Source of the DNA: Ramazzottius varieornatus
Lineage: Eukaryota; Tardigrada; Eutardigrada; Parachela; Ramazzottiidae
Assembly (NCBI GenBank): GCA_001949185.1
Contig: BDGG01000005.1
Location: 372,001-436,000, forward strand
Direction of reading: 5' to 3'
DNA length: 64,000 nt
Below the pieces are notes generated by a model. That model searched no databases. It was not told the origin of the DNA and saw only the letters and a program-made list of their open reading frames with translations. This document shows, piece after piece, positions 1 to 12,770 of this stretch (the first letter of the stretch is position 1; every line of letters begins with the position of its first letter). A program made the position numbers and the translations under genes.

Positions 1-510
1 ACGTGTTCTGCATTGTCGGTTCGATGGAGCTTCCCAATCCACCACTCACAGGTAAGTCACGCCCCGTGCACATAGCTGATCCTCCCTCGACTTGATGCAT
101 TTTCATGTTAACCAATGAGGCGATTTGCTCTATTTTTGAAATTTCTGTTTTTACCTCTATTTGGGCGGAGTTACATTATCCAATCCCAATGGAGAATCCT
201 ACGTCATCCAACTCTCCTCGTGATTTTCCATCAGAATTTTAGTAAATTTTGCACGTGTATCACTCTGGCACTGCTGCAATCAGACTGTCAGAGTAATCAG
301 TTGTCATATCAGTTATCACATCCATAATTCCAAAATACCTCTTCGCTACGAATCCAGATCTTATCTTCATTTTGACTTTGTCTTCTGTTTGCAGGGTATC
401 GAGGAGGGTTGAATCTACTTTCCCGACATCTACAGCGTCATCGACCACCGCAGCTTACTGTTTACCTTTCCTTGTTGGAAGTACGGACCACGCTGTTTCC
501 CAACTGGTGA
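1..510 (+). CDS. C-terminal exons of an unidentified gene (5'-truncated)
   Basis: Two exon-like segments end a gene that begins left of the window. The first exon runs to base 51, just before a GTAAGT donor. The second starts at 395 after TTTGCAG. In the joined frame (phase 1) the peptide passes through ELPNPPLTGYRGGLNLL and ends at a TGA at 508-510. The splice signals are good and the frame stays open across the junction, so I believe the exons. I do not recognise the family, and no motif assigns a function. The stop lies only 73 bp upstream of the FAD synthase start codon, so the two transcription units are nearly abutting on the same strand. Confidence 0.5.
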
Positions 511-583
511 CTGGCGCTTCCTGATACCATATTCTTTCGAACAAACCTCGACTACCTTCTGGAGCGAGACACCAGAAGTTGAA

Positions 584-1354
584 ATGGAAGCTGATCCAGC
601 TCAAGAAGATTCCTGCACTCCTCCTCTGCGCGCCTTCGACCCGTCGGTGTTCTTGGGAGAAGAATCCGTGAGACGGAATCATCCGCTCGTGATTAATTTC
701 CACAGGGATGTTCTCCCTGCAGCCGTCGACGTGGTAAGGGCAGCGTTTCGACAGTACGCAGGAAGTCCGCTGGCCGTAGCGTTCAACGGAGGCAAAGACT
801 GTACTGTTTTACTGGACCTGGTTATTCGCACTTTCCGCGAATTTAGCTCGGAAGAAGATCTTTCTCATCAGTCGGTACCTATCCTGGCAGTATATTTCCG
901 CAGTCGGCCGCAGTTCCCCGAAGTTGAAAAGTTCATACAGGAAAAGATTCGCGAACTCGACATTCCGCTGGAAATATACGACGGTGACTTGAAGGAGTCT
1001 CTCGGGAAGTTCGTGCAAAGCCATCCTTCCGTTAAAGGTATATTTATGGGCACGCGCAGTGGTGATCCGCGTTCGCAACACTTGGAAGCCTTTAGTCCGA
1101 CAGATCCGTCCTGGCCACCCATCATGAGGATTTTGCCTTTGCTGAAAATGTCTTACCATAACATTTGGCTTTATTTACTAGACTTCAAAGTTTCTTATTG
1201 CAAAATGTATGATAATGGTTATAGCTCAATAGGCTGGAAATACAATACTTTTGTAAATCCGAAACTTGTTTTAAACCATGTGGACGGAAGAACCGAGTAT
1301 AAACCTGCGTATTTGCTTGAAGATTCTGATGAGGAAAGGTTATACCGAAAATAA
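584..1354 (+). CDS. FLAD1: FAD synthase, PAPS-reductase-type domain only
   Basis: Encodes 256 aa in a single exon. FAD synthase adenylates FMN with ATP to make FAD. The signature AVAFNGGKDCTVLLDL near residue 65 is the nucleotide-binding P-loop motif of the PAPS-reductase/FAD-synthase fold. GIFMGTRSGDP and the later PIMRILPLLKMSYHNIW and YDNGYSSIGW segments also match the FAD synthase core. Human FLAD1 isoform 1 carries an additional N-terminal molybdopterin-binding (MPTb) domain, which is absent here; the ORF begins only about 50 residues before the catalytic core, as in fungal FAD synthases and short animal isoforms. The start ATG at 584 is the first in frame. The product is most likely cytosolic, since no targeting peptide is evident. 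Confidence 0.9.
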   Translation: MEADPAQEDSCTPPLRAFDPSVFLGEESVRRNHPLVINFHRDVLPAAVDVVRAAFRQYAGSPLAVAFNGGKDCTVLLDLVIRTFREFSSEEDLSHQSVPILAVYFRSRPQFPEVEKFIQEKIRELDIPLEIYDGDLKESLGKFVQSHPSVKGIFMGTRSGDPRSQHLEAFSPTDPSWPPIMRILPLLKMSYHNIWLYLLDFKVSYCKMYDNGYSSIGWKYNTFVNPKLVLNHVDGRTEYKPAYLLEDSDEERLYRK

Positions 1355-1745
1355 AAAACTAGGGTCACTTTTCATGTTTTATCCTAATGATGCTTGAAGG
1401 ACTAGAGCGTTAAATTTGAGGTTCATTAACAGAATGAGAACCTTTGTACTTCCGCCCTATGGTAAACATATGACCTTCCGTCTGCAGGTGTGTGAAAGAC
1501 TAGCCCAAGCACGTCGAATGATCAAATGTATTCACACTCGGAAAACTTTATTCTTCGACGGAAAACTTCATTCACTTACTGACTTACCGAATGGCGATAA
1601 AAACGCGAGAAAAGATCGCACAAATCTTTAAAACGGAAGAATGTACTAGTAAAAAAAAAGCACATGAACTTCAAGAGTAGGCTCGTCGTTCGAAAGTCTG
1701 GTGGAGAAACATAATCACAAACATGCTTGGCTCAAACAGACGCGC
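1355..1745. other. Convergent intergenic region, FLAD1 to PDI
   Basis: This 391-bp spacer lies between two converging genes. An AATAAA-type sequence overlaps the FLAD1 stop region (near 1348). I see no coding or structural signal beyond probable 3' UTRs. Confidence 0.5.
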
Positions 1746-3786
1746 TCAAAGTTCGGTCTTATTTTTAACTGCCTTGCCATTGCGATCGAATCCTTGCAAT
1801 TTGTTTGTGGATTCCTTCGCTAAGTACTTAATGAAATCATCGACTTCGCGAGCTCCATTGTACGTTCTGGGGTTCTTCTTGTCTCCTTTAGGAGCGAAGT
1901 AAATGGTGGGGAAGCCGCGAACGTCGTAGGTACTTGGCACGTCGTTGGCAGTGGCGTCCATCTTGGCAATGGTGATTTCGGGTTCGTTCTTCAGCTTCTC
2001 TGCGAGCTCGTCGTAGATGGGAGTCAGCTTCCTTTAAGAAGATCACCGAATTAGTCATTACATGCACCTGCGTACCGGCGCACAATCTTAAAAGCACACA
2101 CTAGTTTGTGCAGGTTGGCTTTGCCCAATTGCACCGTTACTTACTTGCAGTGCCCGCACCAAGGTGCATAAAACTCAATCAGGACATCCTTATCTTCGTT
2201 ATTGACGATCTGGTCGAAGTTCTTTGCGACGACCACCTTGACGGCAGACGAGCTGAAGCATTAAAGTATGTAAGTCAGACAACCACCATAACTACATGGT
2301 AATTATGAAAGAAGATACATACTCGTCTTCGGGAATGGGTTCGGATTTTAAGTAAGGTTCCAAAGCACCTTCCAAGTAGTCGGAGACGAACTTCTGCAAG
2401 TTTTCCACTGAAAACTCATCCTTCATGACGTACTTCCTCATCTTCTCATCCCGGATAGTGGCGACTGGCTTCTTGTTGTCAGTATCACCCAAACCGTACT
2501 CTTGGAGCTCGCTGGCAAACTCACTGACACTGCTGACGGCAAAGTTGAGCTTGTTCCTCAACTTTTCGGCTTGGCTGCTAACAAGCTGCAAAGAGGAAGC
2601 AACCAGTCAATCCAACTTCCCGTTATTCATTAAACTCAACAAGATCGTGTCTCAAGTGGCGCACACTGGCGGCCAACAACACTGGAAAAATGCGCCAGTT
2701 GGGACTACAACCGATGGATCCAACTTCCGGTTGTATCAATTATCTCACAGAATGGATCGTTATGTACCTTCAGAATTCGGTTGCGCCAGTAGTTGCTTCC
2801 CTTAGGATCCTTCGTATAGTCCACGTTGTAGTACACAGTCAGAAGAGGGTTCTTGAAGTTGGCCACGTTGGCAGTTGTGCGATGTCCGACCATACCATGC
2901 ACTCCTTCAGCAACGCACTGCTTCAACCCAGCAGCGTCAGTAGTCTCGCTGGCATCACACACGACATGCTCCGGCTCAAACTTGTTATGTAGGCGCTTGG
3001 GTCGGTGAATGACGATCTTGTCTTTGAGCTCCCCGAGGATATCGTCCGAAGCGGTGTGGGCGAAACGAAGCTCTTCCTTGAGACCATCAGCCATCTTGTG
3101 GTAAAGATCCTTAACAGCGCCTGCAGCGGATGACAGGTATCCAACCACGACAGCTTCCGATCCGCTCATGAACTTCTCCAGGTCGGAGGCTGACTTGAGT
3201 TCTCTGGAGCTAGGTCCGGACTCTGTTCTCATGCTTTTAATGATGCCATCAGCCTCCCGAGGTCCACTGTAGTCTTTGGCCACTTCACCATTGCGGAAAA
3301 TCTTCAAGGTTGGATAGCCGGAAACGCCGTGCTTCGAGCAAGTATCTTGGTTAGCTGTGCAGTCAACCTTGATGAGAGGAACAGCGGGATCTTCGTTTTT
3401 CAATGCCGTAGCTGCCTTTTCGTACTCGGGAGCCAGACGTTTGCAGTGACCACACCTAAAACATAATCCATTGAAAATTAATTCCAAATACTTCCATACC
3501 TGATCAAACAATCAAGCGAAGCTGTTCATGCCACGTTGGCAGAAATTGCGAATACTCTTCCAAAAATCAGCTCTTGTACATCATCCGTCAGACACCTGTC
3601 AAACGCAGCGCAAATATTTGCTCGAATAGTCGATAAGATCTGCACCTACCACGGAGCGAAGAATTCAACGAGCGCCACGTTGTGATCCGCAATCTTGACG
3701 TCGAAGTCGGCATCAGTATACTCCAGAACGTCGCTGGCCAGTGCGAGCCGGAGCAGCACCCCTAAAAGAAGGACGTGACGGAACAT
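1746..3786 (-). CDS. PDIA3: Protein disulfide isomerase, ERp57/PDIA3 type
   Basis: Exons (minus-strand order): 3786-3650, 3455-2768, 2585-2323, 2252-2145, 2031-1746. The product is an ER-lumen thiol oxidoreductase that forms and isomerises disulfides in folding glycoproteins. It begins with a hydrophobic signal peptide ([18 protein letters not shown]). The first thioredoxin domain has the active site [14 protein letters not shown], split by intron 1. Non-catalytic b and b' domains follow, then a second catalytic domain with [17 protein letters not shown], split by the last intron. It ends in KTEL, an ER-retrieval signal. The a-b-b'-a' order, both CGHC sites and the C-terminus fit PDIA3/ERp60 rather than PDIA1. 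Intron 3 (2586-2767) carries one copy of the dispersed palindromic element. Confidence 0.93.
2633..2715 (-). repeat. Intronic palindromic element, copy A (PDI intron 3)
   Basis: The arms contain CAAGTGGCGCA on the left and TGCGCCAGTTG on the right, around a core with GGCCAACAACACTG. The core orientation is opposite to copies B, C, D, G and H on the + strand, so it is sense relative to the minus-strand gene. Confidence 0.7.
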
Positions 3787-4247
3787 TTTGCTGCTTCCTG
3801 CGAAGGAATCTCTCATGCAAAACAGTCAAACACACTCTTGTTCACGAGAAGAAAGAGATGACTTGGACCGGCGACGTTTCCTCGTGGCCAAAACATGAAA
3901 TAAAATCTCTCTGCTAAGATAATTTCATCTGCTACGCCAGAGTGCTCTGGCTGCGCCACTTCAACGTCATCACATCAAGGCCGGTGCACTTATTGACCCA
4001 CGTCACTAAGCGGATTCAGTATGGGCGGAGCGTATGCATAATGACCGCTGGCATGCACCTAAATAAACATGCAACGTCCTTCCTAGAGTTTTGACTTGCT
4101 CCCCCATCTTTGTTCGGCACAACTTTCAACATACGAAGTGAAATCCTTGCTTTACCCGAAACCGAGACAGTCAAATAGAAAAACAGCCCGAAAGTTCGCA
4201 AACAAAGTCACCATGTACAATAGTACGGTCGAACATGCCGGAGAAGG
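3787..4247. other. Upstream region of the PDI gene
   Basis: The 461 bp spans the PDI 5' flank and the end of the FBXO22-like gene, both on the minus strand. It includes an isolated half-site, GCGCCACTT (about 3953-3961), resembling one arm of the intronic palindromic element. I see no other gene. Confidence 0.4.
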
Positions 4248-6462
4248 CTAATAACCGAGGAGGACCGCGCACACAAAAGTGGTCAAGTCACCGCTAGCAA
4301 ATTTTCCAGAGGTCTCGGTAGACCAATTCTTAGTAAACTCATTTCCAATGACATTGTTATAACCTCCACCAAATATCGGAATCAGAGGGAACTCTTCTCG
4401 AAGTTGGGTGATGTCAATCTCCAAACGCTCGGTTTCTTCCGGTGTAATCTCATACCTCACCACATTTCGGAAGTAGAATAGGAACATTCTTCCGCTCATC
4501 ACTTGAGGCGTCGTAAACTGATCGCGAAGGCCTCGAAGCTTCGCCTTTCGTTCTTGTTTCCTTATGTCACTAGCTAGAAAGATCTGATACGCTGTCGCGG
4601 AACTGCCACCAAAGGCAATCCATTCTACTGCGTTATCGTCAGACCTGACCATATTCAAAGGATTCAGGACCAGAACGGGGAAGTTTGGGCATTCAACGGC
4701 ATCATAGTTGGGATACCTGCAAACAGAAGTACATAAATTGGAACTTCTATCAAAAGTGGGAGCTCGGCGCTCTAACTCGCCAACATTGTTTCTCGAATGG
4801 TGCATATTGTCAGTCTTATTGGCTGGAAGCATGCGCCACTTGGATAAACGATCTTGTCGTGTCTGTGCGTACCTTTGCGAGATTATAATGACAAGTTTGG
4901 GTGCGAGTATTTCGAGTTCTTTAATTATGGGAAGAAGGAACCGATTATGGGTCCTGTTTCCGAGCCAACCCGAATCCCGTAGAAGTTTCCGCAGGTCTGA
5001 ATCGCTTAAGCGTTCCTGCCAAACATTCACTCCAGCCATCTTGGGGATGAACAGCATACCCAAGTCCCGCGAACTTTCCCTGCAACCATAGTGGTCGACC
5101 TTACGAGTGTTAGTCGATGGGATTGGTCGGGGCGGAAGCACACTCTGTGTTCGCACATGCACGAACTTCGAAGGAGCAGCCAGCCCAGCAGCTCGTGGCA
5201 TCAAGTCAGATATCAAATCTGCCAAGACCTTGAGCTCACCAAGATGAGGACTCCGGCAGCTACTGACGTTCATCTGATACTCGTACAGGATACGCGCGTT
5301 GCAGAACACTAACACAACTTCCGGTTCGCAGTAGATATCCGACAGAAGGGTGCCAAAGATCATCCGTTCGTTCTGCCGATTCTGACCGTCCAAGGCGGTG
5401 ATGATGGACGACCGGAGGATCCAGTCGAACGTCTGTCGACGATGCTGCTGCTTCTCTTGGTTACAGATATCCCGTAGAAGTACACAACTCTGTTAGGAAG
5501 ATAGTTAGGACACTGTTGAACGTTTGACCAACGGATGAGATCAGAGACATACAATCCCCAGTTTCCTGTAGGCATACTTGAGACGTTTTGTTTACCTGAC
5601 TCAGTCCATTCAGCGACCTCATCGGTAAATGCTTTACAATGGAAGCTGCGATAGGCGGAATCGTCAGCAACGTCGAAATCATACCGCACATTTTCCGCGT
5701 CAGTTCCACAGGCTTATCCACTGCGCGACTCGTCGAAGGAAAACTACCTTCCTGTGCAGGGCGCCGTTCTTTTATTGTGCCACTATTCGGAGCGACATTA
5801 CCGAGAGACGTCCGCTGGCTAGCTACTCTCTGCGGCGCGAAGGTGTCATCGTCAGATGCGTCAGAAGAGGACTCCGAGCTGCTGAGAATCCTCAAACCTG
5901 AAGTACGTATCCTTGAAGGCTTTCCGCGGCCCGTCGAGGTGGACGGTTTGTTATCATCGTCGCTAACAACGATGATGTCCTCATCTACAAGCACCTTTGG
6001 CTTCTTGTCAAGCTTCTCCATCTTGACTTTCTTCTTTCTTGGCTTATTGTGTGACAGTGTGCCTAAGAAGAAATTCCATGACTCAGCCTTTGCTTTACGG
6101 AGCTCCTCATCCGGCTCCTCGTTGTCAGTAGATTCGGCATCGCCATTAGACTGCGTTGGTATAACGCTAGTTGATGCTTTCACGGGCCTCTTGGCCACCG
6201 CATGCTTCTTAGTCTGTTTTCGCCTCCAAACCTTCTTGCGCTTTGGCCTCTTCTTGCTTTTTGCTCCATCTGTCTTAGTTAGGCCTATAGCCTTTGCTAG
6301 CCTCTTCCGCACAGGATCTTTCGCGGTGCGTCTGCTGTTCTTGGTCCGGCGGGATCCGGTGGCCGTGGACGATGCATTAGCTTTCACGCGCGCCGATAGC
6401 AGACCATTGAGATCTGCAACATGTGGACGTACGCTCATCAAGATACCATATGAGGCACTCAT
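4248..6462 (-). CDS. FBXO22: FBXO22-like F-box and FIST-domain protein
   Basis: Exons (minus order): 6462-5596, 5489-4873, 4716-4248. FBXO22 is the substrate receptor of an SCF ubiquitin ligase. The F-box spans the first junction: IVKHLPMRSLNGLSQ joins SCVLLRDICNQEK, like human FLPAKALLRVACVCRLWREC. The rest resembles the FIST_N/FIST_C region; the end, FPLIPIFGGGYNNVIGNEF then LTTFVCAVLLGY, parallels human VPLFGFFGNGEIG and TTIMALIHLG. About 270 residues of Lys/Arg- and Ser-rich low-complexity sequence precede the F-box, which human FBXO22 lacks. This tail has likely nuclear localisation clusters (KSKKRPKRKKVWRRK) and an acidic-flanked IIVV. Splice sites are canonical. The last intron holds palindromic element copy B. 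The ortholog call rests on the domain pair and C-terminal motifs. Confidence 0.8.
4772..4872 (+). repeat. Intronic palindromic element, copy B (FBXO22-like intron 2)
   Basis: The right arm reads ATGCGCCACTTGGATAAACG then ATCTTGTCGTGTC and ends at the GTACGC splice donor of the minus-strand gene. The left arm is more diverged (ATTGTTTCTCGAATGGTGCA). The core has TCTTATTGGCTGGAAG. The element's outer end coincides with the intron's 5' splice site. Confidence 0.7.
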
Positions 6463-7584
6463 ATCTACATTCGAACTCTAAGCGTAACCGATCGGAGAAA
6501 GACATTTGGCACAGGAGAATACTGAACAGGACCATTCCTCACCAGCCTTAATCAGTCCTTGACTCTTAAACTTACAGGATGCCGAGATCAATGGTTTTTT
6601 GTCCTTCGGTATGATGGGTCCCATTCTTCCTCGGTCGTGCAACGCTCACATGCAGCATCAAGAATCACGTTCAATGAACAAGAGCAACTGACGCAAAACA
6701 CCCACAACTATTCGATTTTATAGTGCCAGAGTGCCAACAACTACGAATGAGATCACTGATTCACTGGTGCCAAACGGCATGAAAATGGAGCAGCCGCTAC
6801 TTGACCTCTTTGACTAGGGGTCCAGTGATTAGGCCACAATACTGCGGTGATTCGAAAAAGCTAAGCACTTTTGACTGCAATGACGGAGGTGGAACTAGAA
6901 TTCCGCATATGTACGAGGCACACATGACGCTTGTCCATCATGAAAACTAAGGTTGGGTTCATAACAGGGATGGGAACACTCTTGAACAGGGAAATTTCTG
7001 GACCGCTGCTCTGGGCCATATGTCGGCATTCCGGGTGAACAAATGCAAATTTCATCTGTGAGTCTCTTGCAGTCACTTGTTTGTTTGAACTTCAAAAAGC
7101 TATAATCATACTCCAGAACAACTGAAAATGTTATGCAGCTCTCTTACGTGCACGGGGCCTTTTTCGGACGTTTGCTTGATGTTAAATTACAGTTTGGAAG
7201 ATAGCCAGTCGGAGTATGGGAGGTGTGGCTCAAGAATGGATGAGGGCTTGGACCTATGGTGGAGCACCTGACCTTGACCTTGCGTATCTTTATGCCTGTT
7301 CGACGGTCGACCTCTCCGAGCACCACTGACTGAGATCATAACCGCAGAAGAAATTAGAATACTCAAGGGGACTCTGAATCTCAAACTCATCAAAGGAAGC
7401 TCGAGCTCCAGACAGCACGATCCTTTTCTCAGGATGATTCCCCGATTTTTTGCTGGTTTTTCCATTTTTTTTAGTTTTTGCTCAGTCATGACTTTGTGTC
7501 TGATCAATCAAATTCGTATGAATCAACTGGCGAAAACAGCTAGTTGATTAACATAGAACTGATTACTCTCAGGACCCTGCCGGT

Positions 7585-7712
7585 CGGACAATGGTACGAC
7601 CGACAGGGTATGACATAACTCGTGCTGCCTGCTGTACGATCGGCAGCCACGCGGCTGGGTAACTAGGTAGGAAGGTAGATGATCGTACAATGGTACAATC
7701 GCCAGGGTGGGT
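7585..7712. repeat. Imperfect direct-repeat pair
   Basis: GGACAATGGTACGACCGACA (near 7587) recurs as GTACAATGGTACAATCGCCA (near 7685), each followed by GGGT. The spacing is about 98 bp. The copies match at most positions. The pair lies directly upstream of the tandem array. Confidence 0.5.
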
Positions 7713-7723
7713 GGGGAGGTTGG

Positions 7724-7895
7724 TTGATCACTAGTGGTTGACCATTATCTTGCTGTCTTGACCACTAGTGGTTGACCATGGGTCTTTTTAGGTTGAGCCC
7801 TAGGGGCCGGCCATTGGTTTTGCTATGTTTGACCACCGATACTAGCCATTGGCATTGATAGGTTGACCGCCCAATCGCAGCTGGTTTATTGGCCC
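7724..7895. repeat. Degenerate tandem repeat, unit about 35 bp
   Basis: Four to five diverged units each begin TTGACC/TTGATC and contain ACTAGTGG, then TTGACCATTGG-like sequence. Unit starts are near 7724, 7758, 7793, 7829 and 7863. Units 1 and 2 share CACTAGTGGTTGACCAT exactly; later units are more diverged. Confidence 0.6.
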
Positions 7896-8697
7896 GTCGT
7901 TTCTGTCTATTGGTCAATGGACGTGGTAACTGGTCTGAGCGGAGTCCAGTTTACTGGAGTTGATTATTTGACTGAAAGACGCTTTTCACTACGTCAGATG
8001 TGAATGAACCTTGGTTCTTATCCTTTGATCATTCCGCCATAGGCTCAGGCTTGCCATAGTTTCCCCAATTTGAGGGCTTTAGAATGCCTGAACAGCTTTC
8101 TACGATGACGCAAGCGGTCTATGATTCATTCTAAAGCTACGCTGGAAGGCCAGCCTTTTGGGGGAAGCTCTCGCAAGACAGAAATTCCATTGTTAATTAA
8201 GGACAAAGCCCAGCCCAGCAGTGGTTCTCTTCGCAAACTCCGGTTTGCTTTCCGATTCAAAAAGTGCAGTAATGGAAGTTATGGACCTTCCAAAATCTAA
8301 ATATTAAGTTTCCATTCTTGTTGTTTTCTCGCATTTACCTGTAGACAGTACTCCTGTCCGCCCATCCAACTCCATTATTCCAAAACATCATCCTATGAAA
8401 TTTTACCCGCGGGTTTATTTCATGAAGAGTGAAGGACGACTCTCCGCGGGGCTGGAGTCGCTGGATGTGTGGTGCAGCGCGTGGTGTATATGAACGAGCC
8501 ACACGGAAACTTGATGAGTTTTGCTGCATCTTTTGGGGATGACCACTCGGATACTGACCCGTAGAATTACCTTTCAGAATTATCGATATGCAACACGGTA
8601 CGTTGGACACGTAGTTAATAATCTAACTGATCCATCCGAGCTTTGCTCGGTGGTATCTCTGAGCAGTTTGATATTAAAGATATAATGTTTGGATTTT

Positions 8698-9402
8698 ATG
8701 CATTCTAGGCACTGTATCACGTCTTTGTGTAAAGCTCCAGATTCCGACTTCGAGCTACAGAGACGTCCTTTGGGTTTCGGCAGCTTTGCAATTCTAGGAA
8801 GCCGAAGCAAAGAATTTTCGGAACGAAGAGTGTTAGGGTAGGCATCATCTCGCACGTTGTTGCCGGATGTTTGTGTGGCAGTGGGATCCAGTCCAACGAG
8901 CTAGGTTTTCCTCATTTCCACTCGGAATTTCACATTACGTTCTGTTTGCAGGTACACGATGGAGCAAATGTTTGACGTCGTAGCGGACGTCCGAAAATAT
9001 AAGGAGTTTGTACCTTGGTGCACGAACTCCACACTACTATACAGCAGGCAAGGACCACCCGATAACGAAAAGTACCAGATGGAAATTGGGTTTCCGCCCA
9101 TATCAGAACGATACACTTCGAATGTGACGTTAGTTCGTCCGAATCTCGTGAAGGCTGTAAGCACCGAAGGAAGATTGTTTAATCATTTGATGACGGAATG
9201 GAAATTCAGTCCTGGACTGAAAGATAACGCCAAGAGCTGCACACTAGACTTTTCCGTTTCCTTTGAGTTTCGAAATGTTTTATATACGAAGATGTCTCAG
9301 GTGTTTTTTGATGAAGTCGTACGGCAAATGGTCAATGCGTTTCTAAAGAGAGCTAAAAAGATGTATGGAGCTCCTTCGATACCTGATCGCAAACTTCGAT
9401 GA
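8698..9402 (+). CDS. COQ10: Coenzyme Q-binding protein COQ10, mitochondrial
   Basis: Exons: 8698-8837 and 8952-9402. COQ10 is a START-fold protein of the mitochondrial inner membrane that binds coenzyme Q and supports respiration and CoQ synthesis. The join reads EFSERRVLGYTMEQMFDVVA, matching KEYSERRIIGYSMEQMFDVV of vertebrate COQ10A/B. VRKYKEFVPWCTNS, the LFNHLMTEWKFSPG segment and FFDEVVRQMVNAFLKRA are family hallmarks. About 33 residues precede the conserved part, with Arg and Cys but no strong amphipathic presequence, so the exact start is less certain; I chose the ATG at 8698 because it is in frame with exon 1. Confidence 0.92.
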
Positions 9403-9747
9403 TCTGATGTCTTCACTATTTTGGTTTTGTCGACCTTCGACCGGTAATTTGCTCTACAAAGAGATACATTATAGTTTCAACAGCAATGTCTTGTTTTATT
9501 CCCAATGGTATGATAAAATACTTATTCAATGAAGAAAACCACTCGAGTAAAATACAACTGGGTTTCCTAGTTTAGGTCAGTTCGAAACAAGAATTACGTT
9601 GACAAGAAAAACAAGAGCTCGTCTACAGTTCCGCACACTCCTTATCACTATTCCCACAAGTTGAAACAACCCTTAAAACAACACAAACGAAACTTCTCAA
9701 CTGTCCCAACAGAAAGATTCCGCAGAACCTTCGCCCCTGGCAAATAC

Positions 9748-12770
<3,023 letters not shown>

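Larger units (their letters stand above)
6463..8697. other. Gene-poor intergenic region with degenerate repeats
   Basis: This 2.2-kb spacer lies between two divergent genes (FBXO22-like on minus, COQ10 on plus). No ORF here has convincing homology. It contains the direct-repeat pair and the degenerate 35-bp tandem array listed separately. A cysteine-rich minus-strand reading frame (about 6902-7095) is a weak exon candidate. Confidence 0.5.

Noticed and set aside
3950-3965. GCGCCACTT half-site in the PDI promoter as a tenth palindromic element
   Set aside because: Only one arm is present without core or partner arm, so it may be chance; noted but not counted.
4248-5393. Tyrosyl-DNA phosphodiesterase identity, considered first for this minus-strand gene
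   Set aside because: No HKN catalytic motifs are present. The F-box and the FIST-like C-terminus fit FBXO22 instead.
5639-6481. 280-codon + strand ORF
   Set aside because: It is the antisense shadow of the Lys/Ser-rich first exon of the FBXO22-like gene. The minus strand has the F-box, coherent splicing and a matching second exon.
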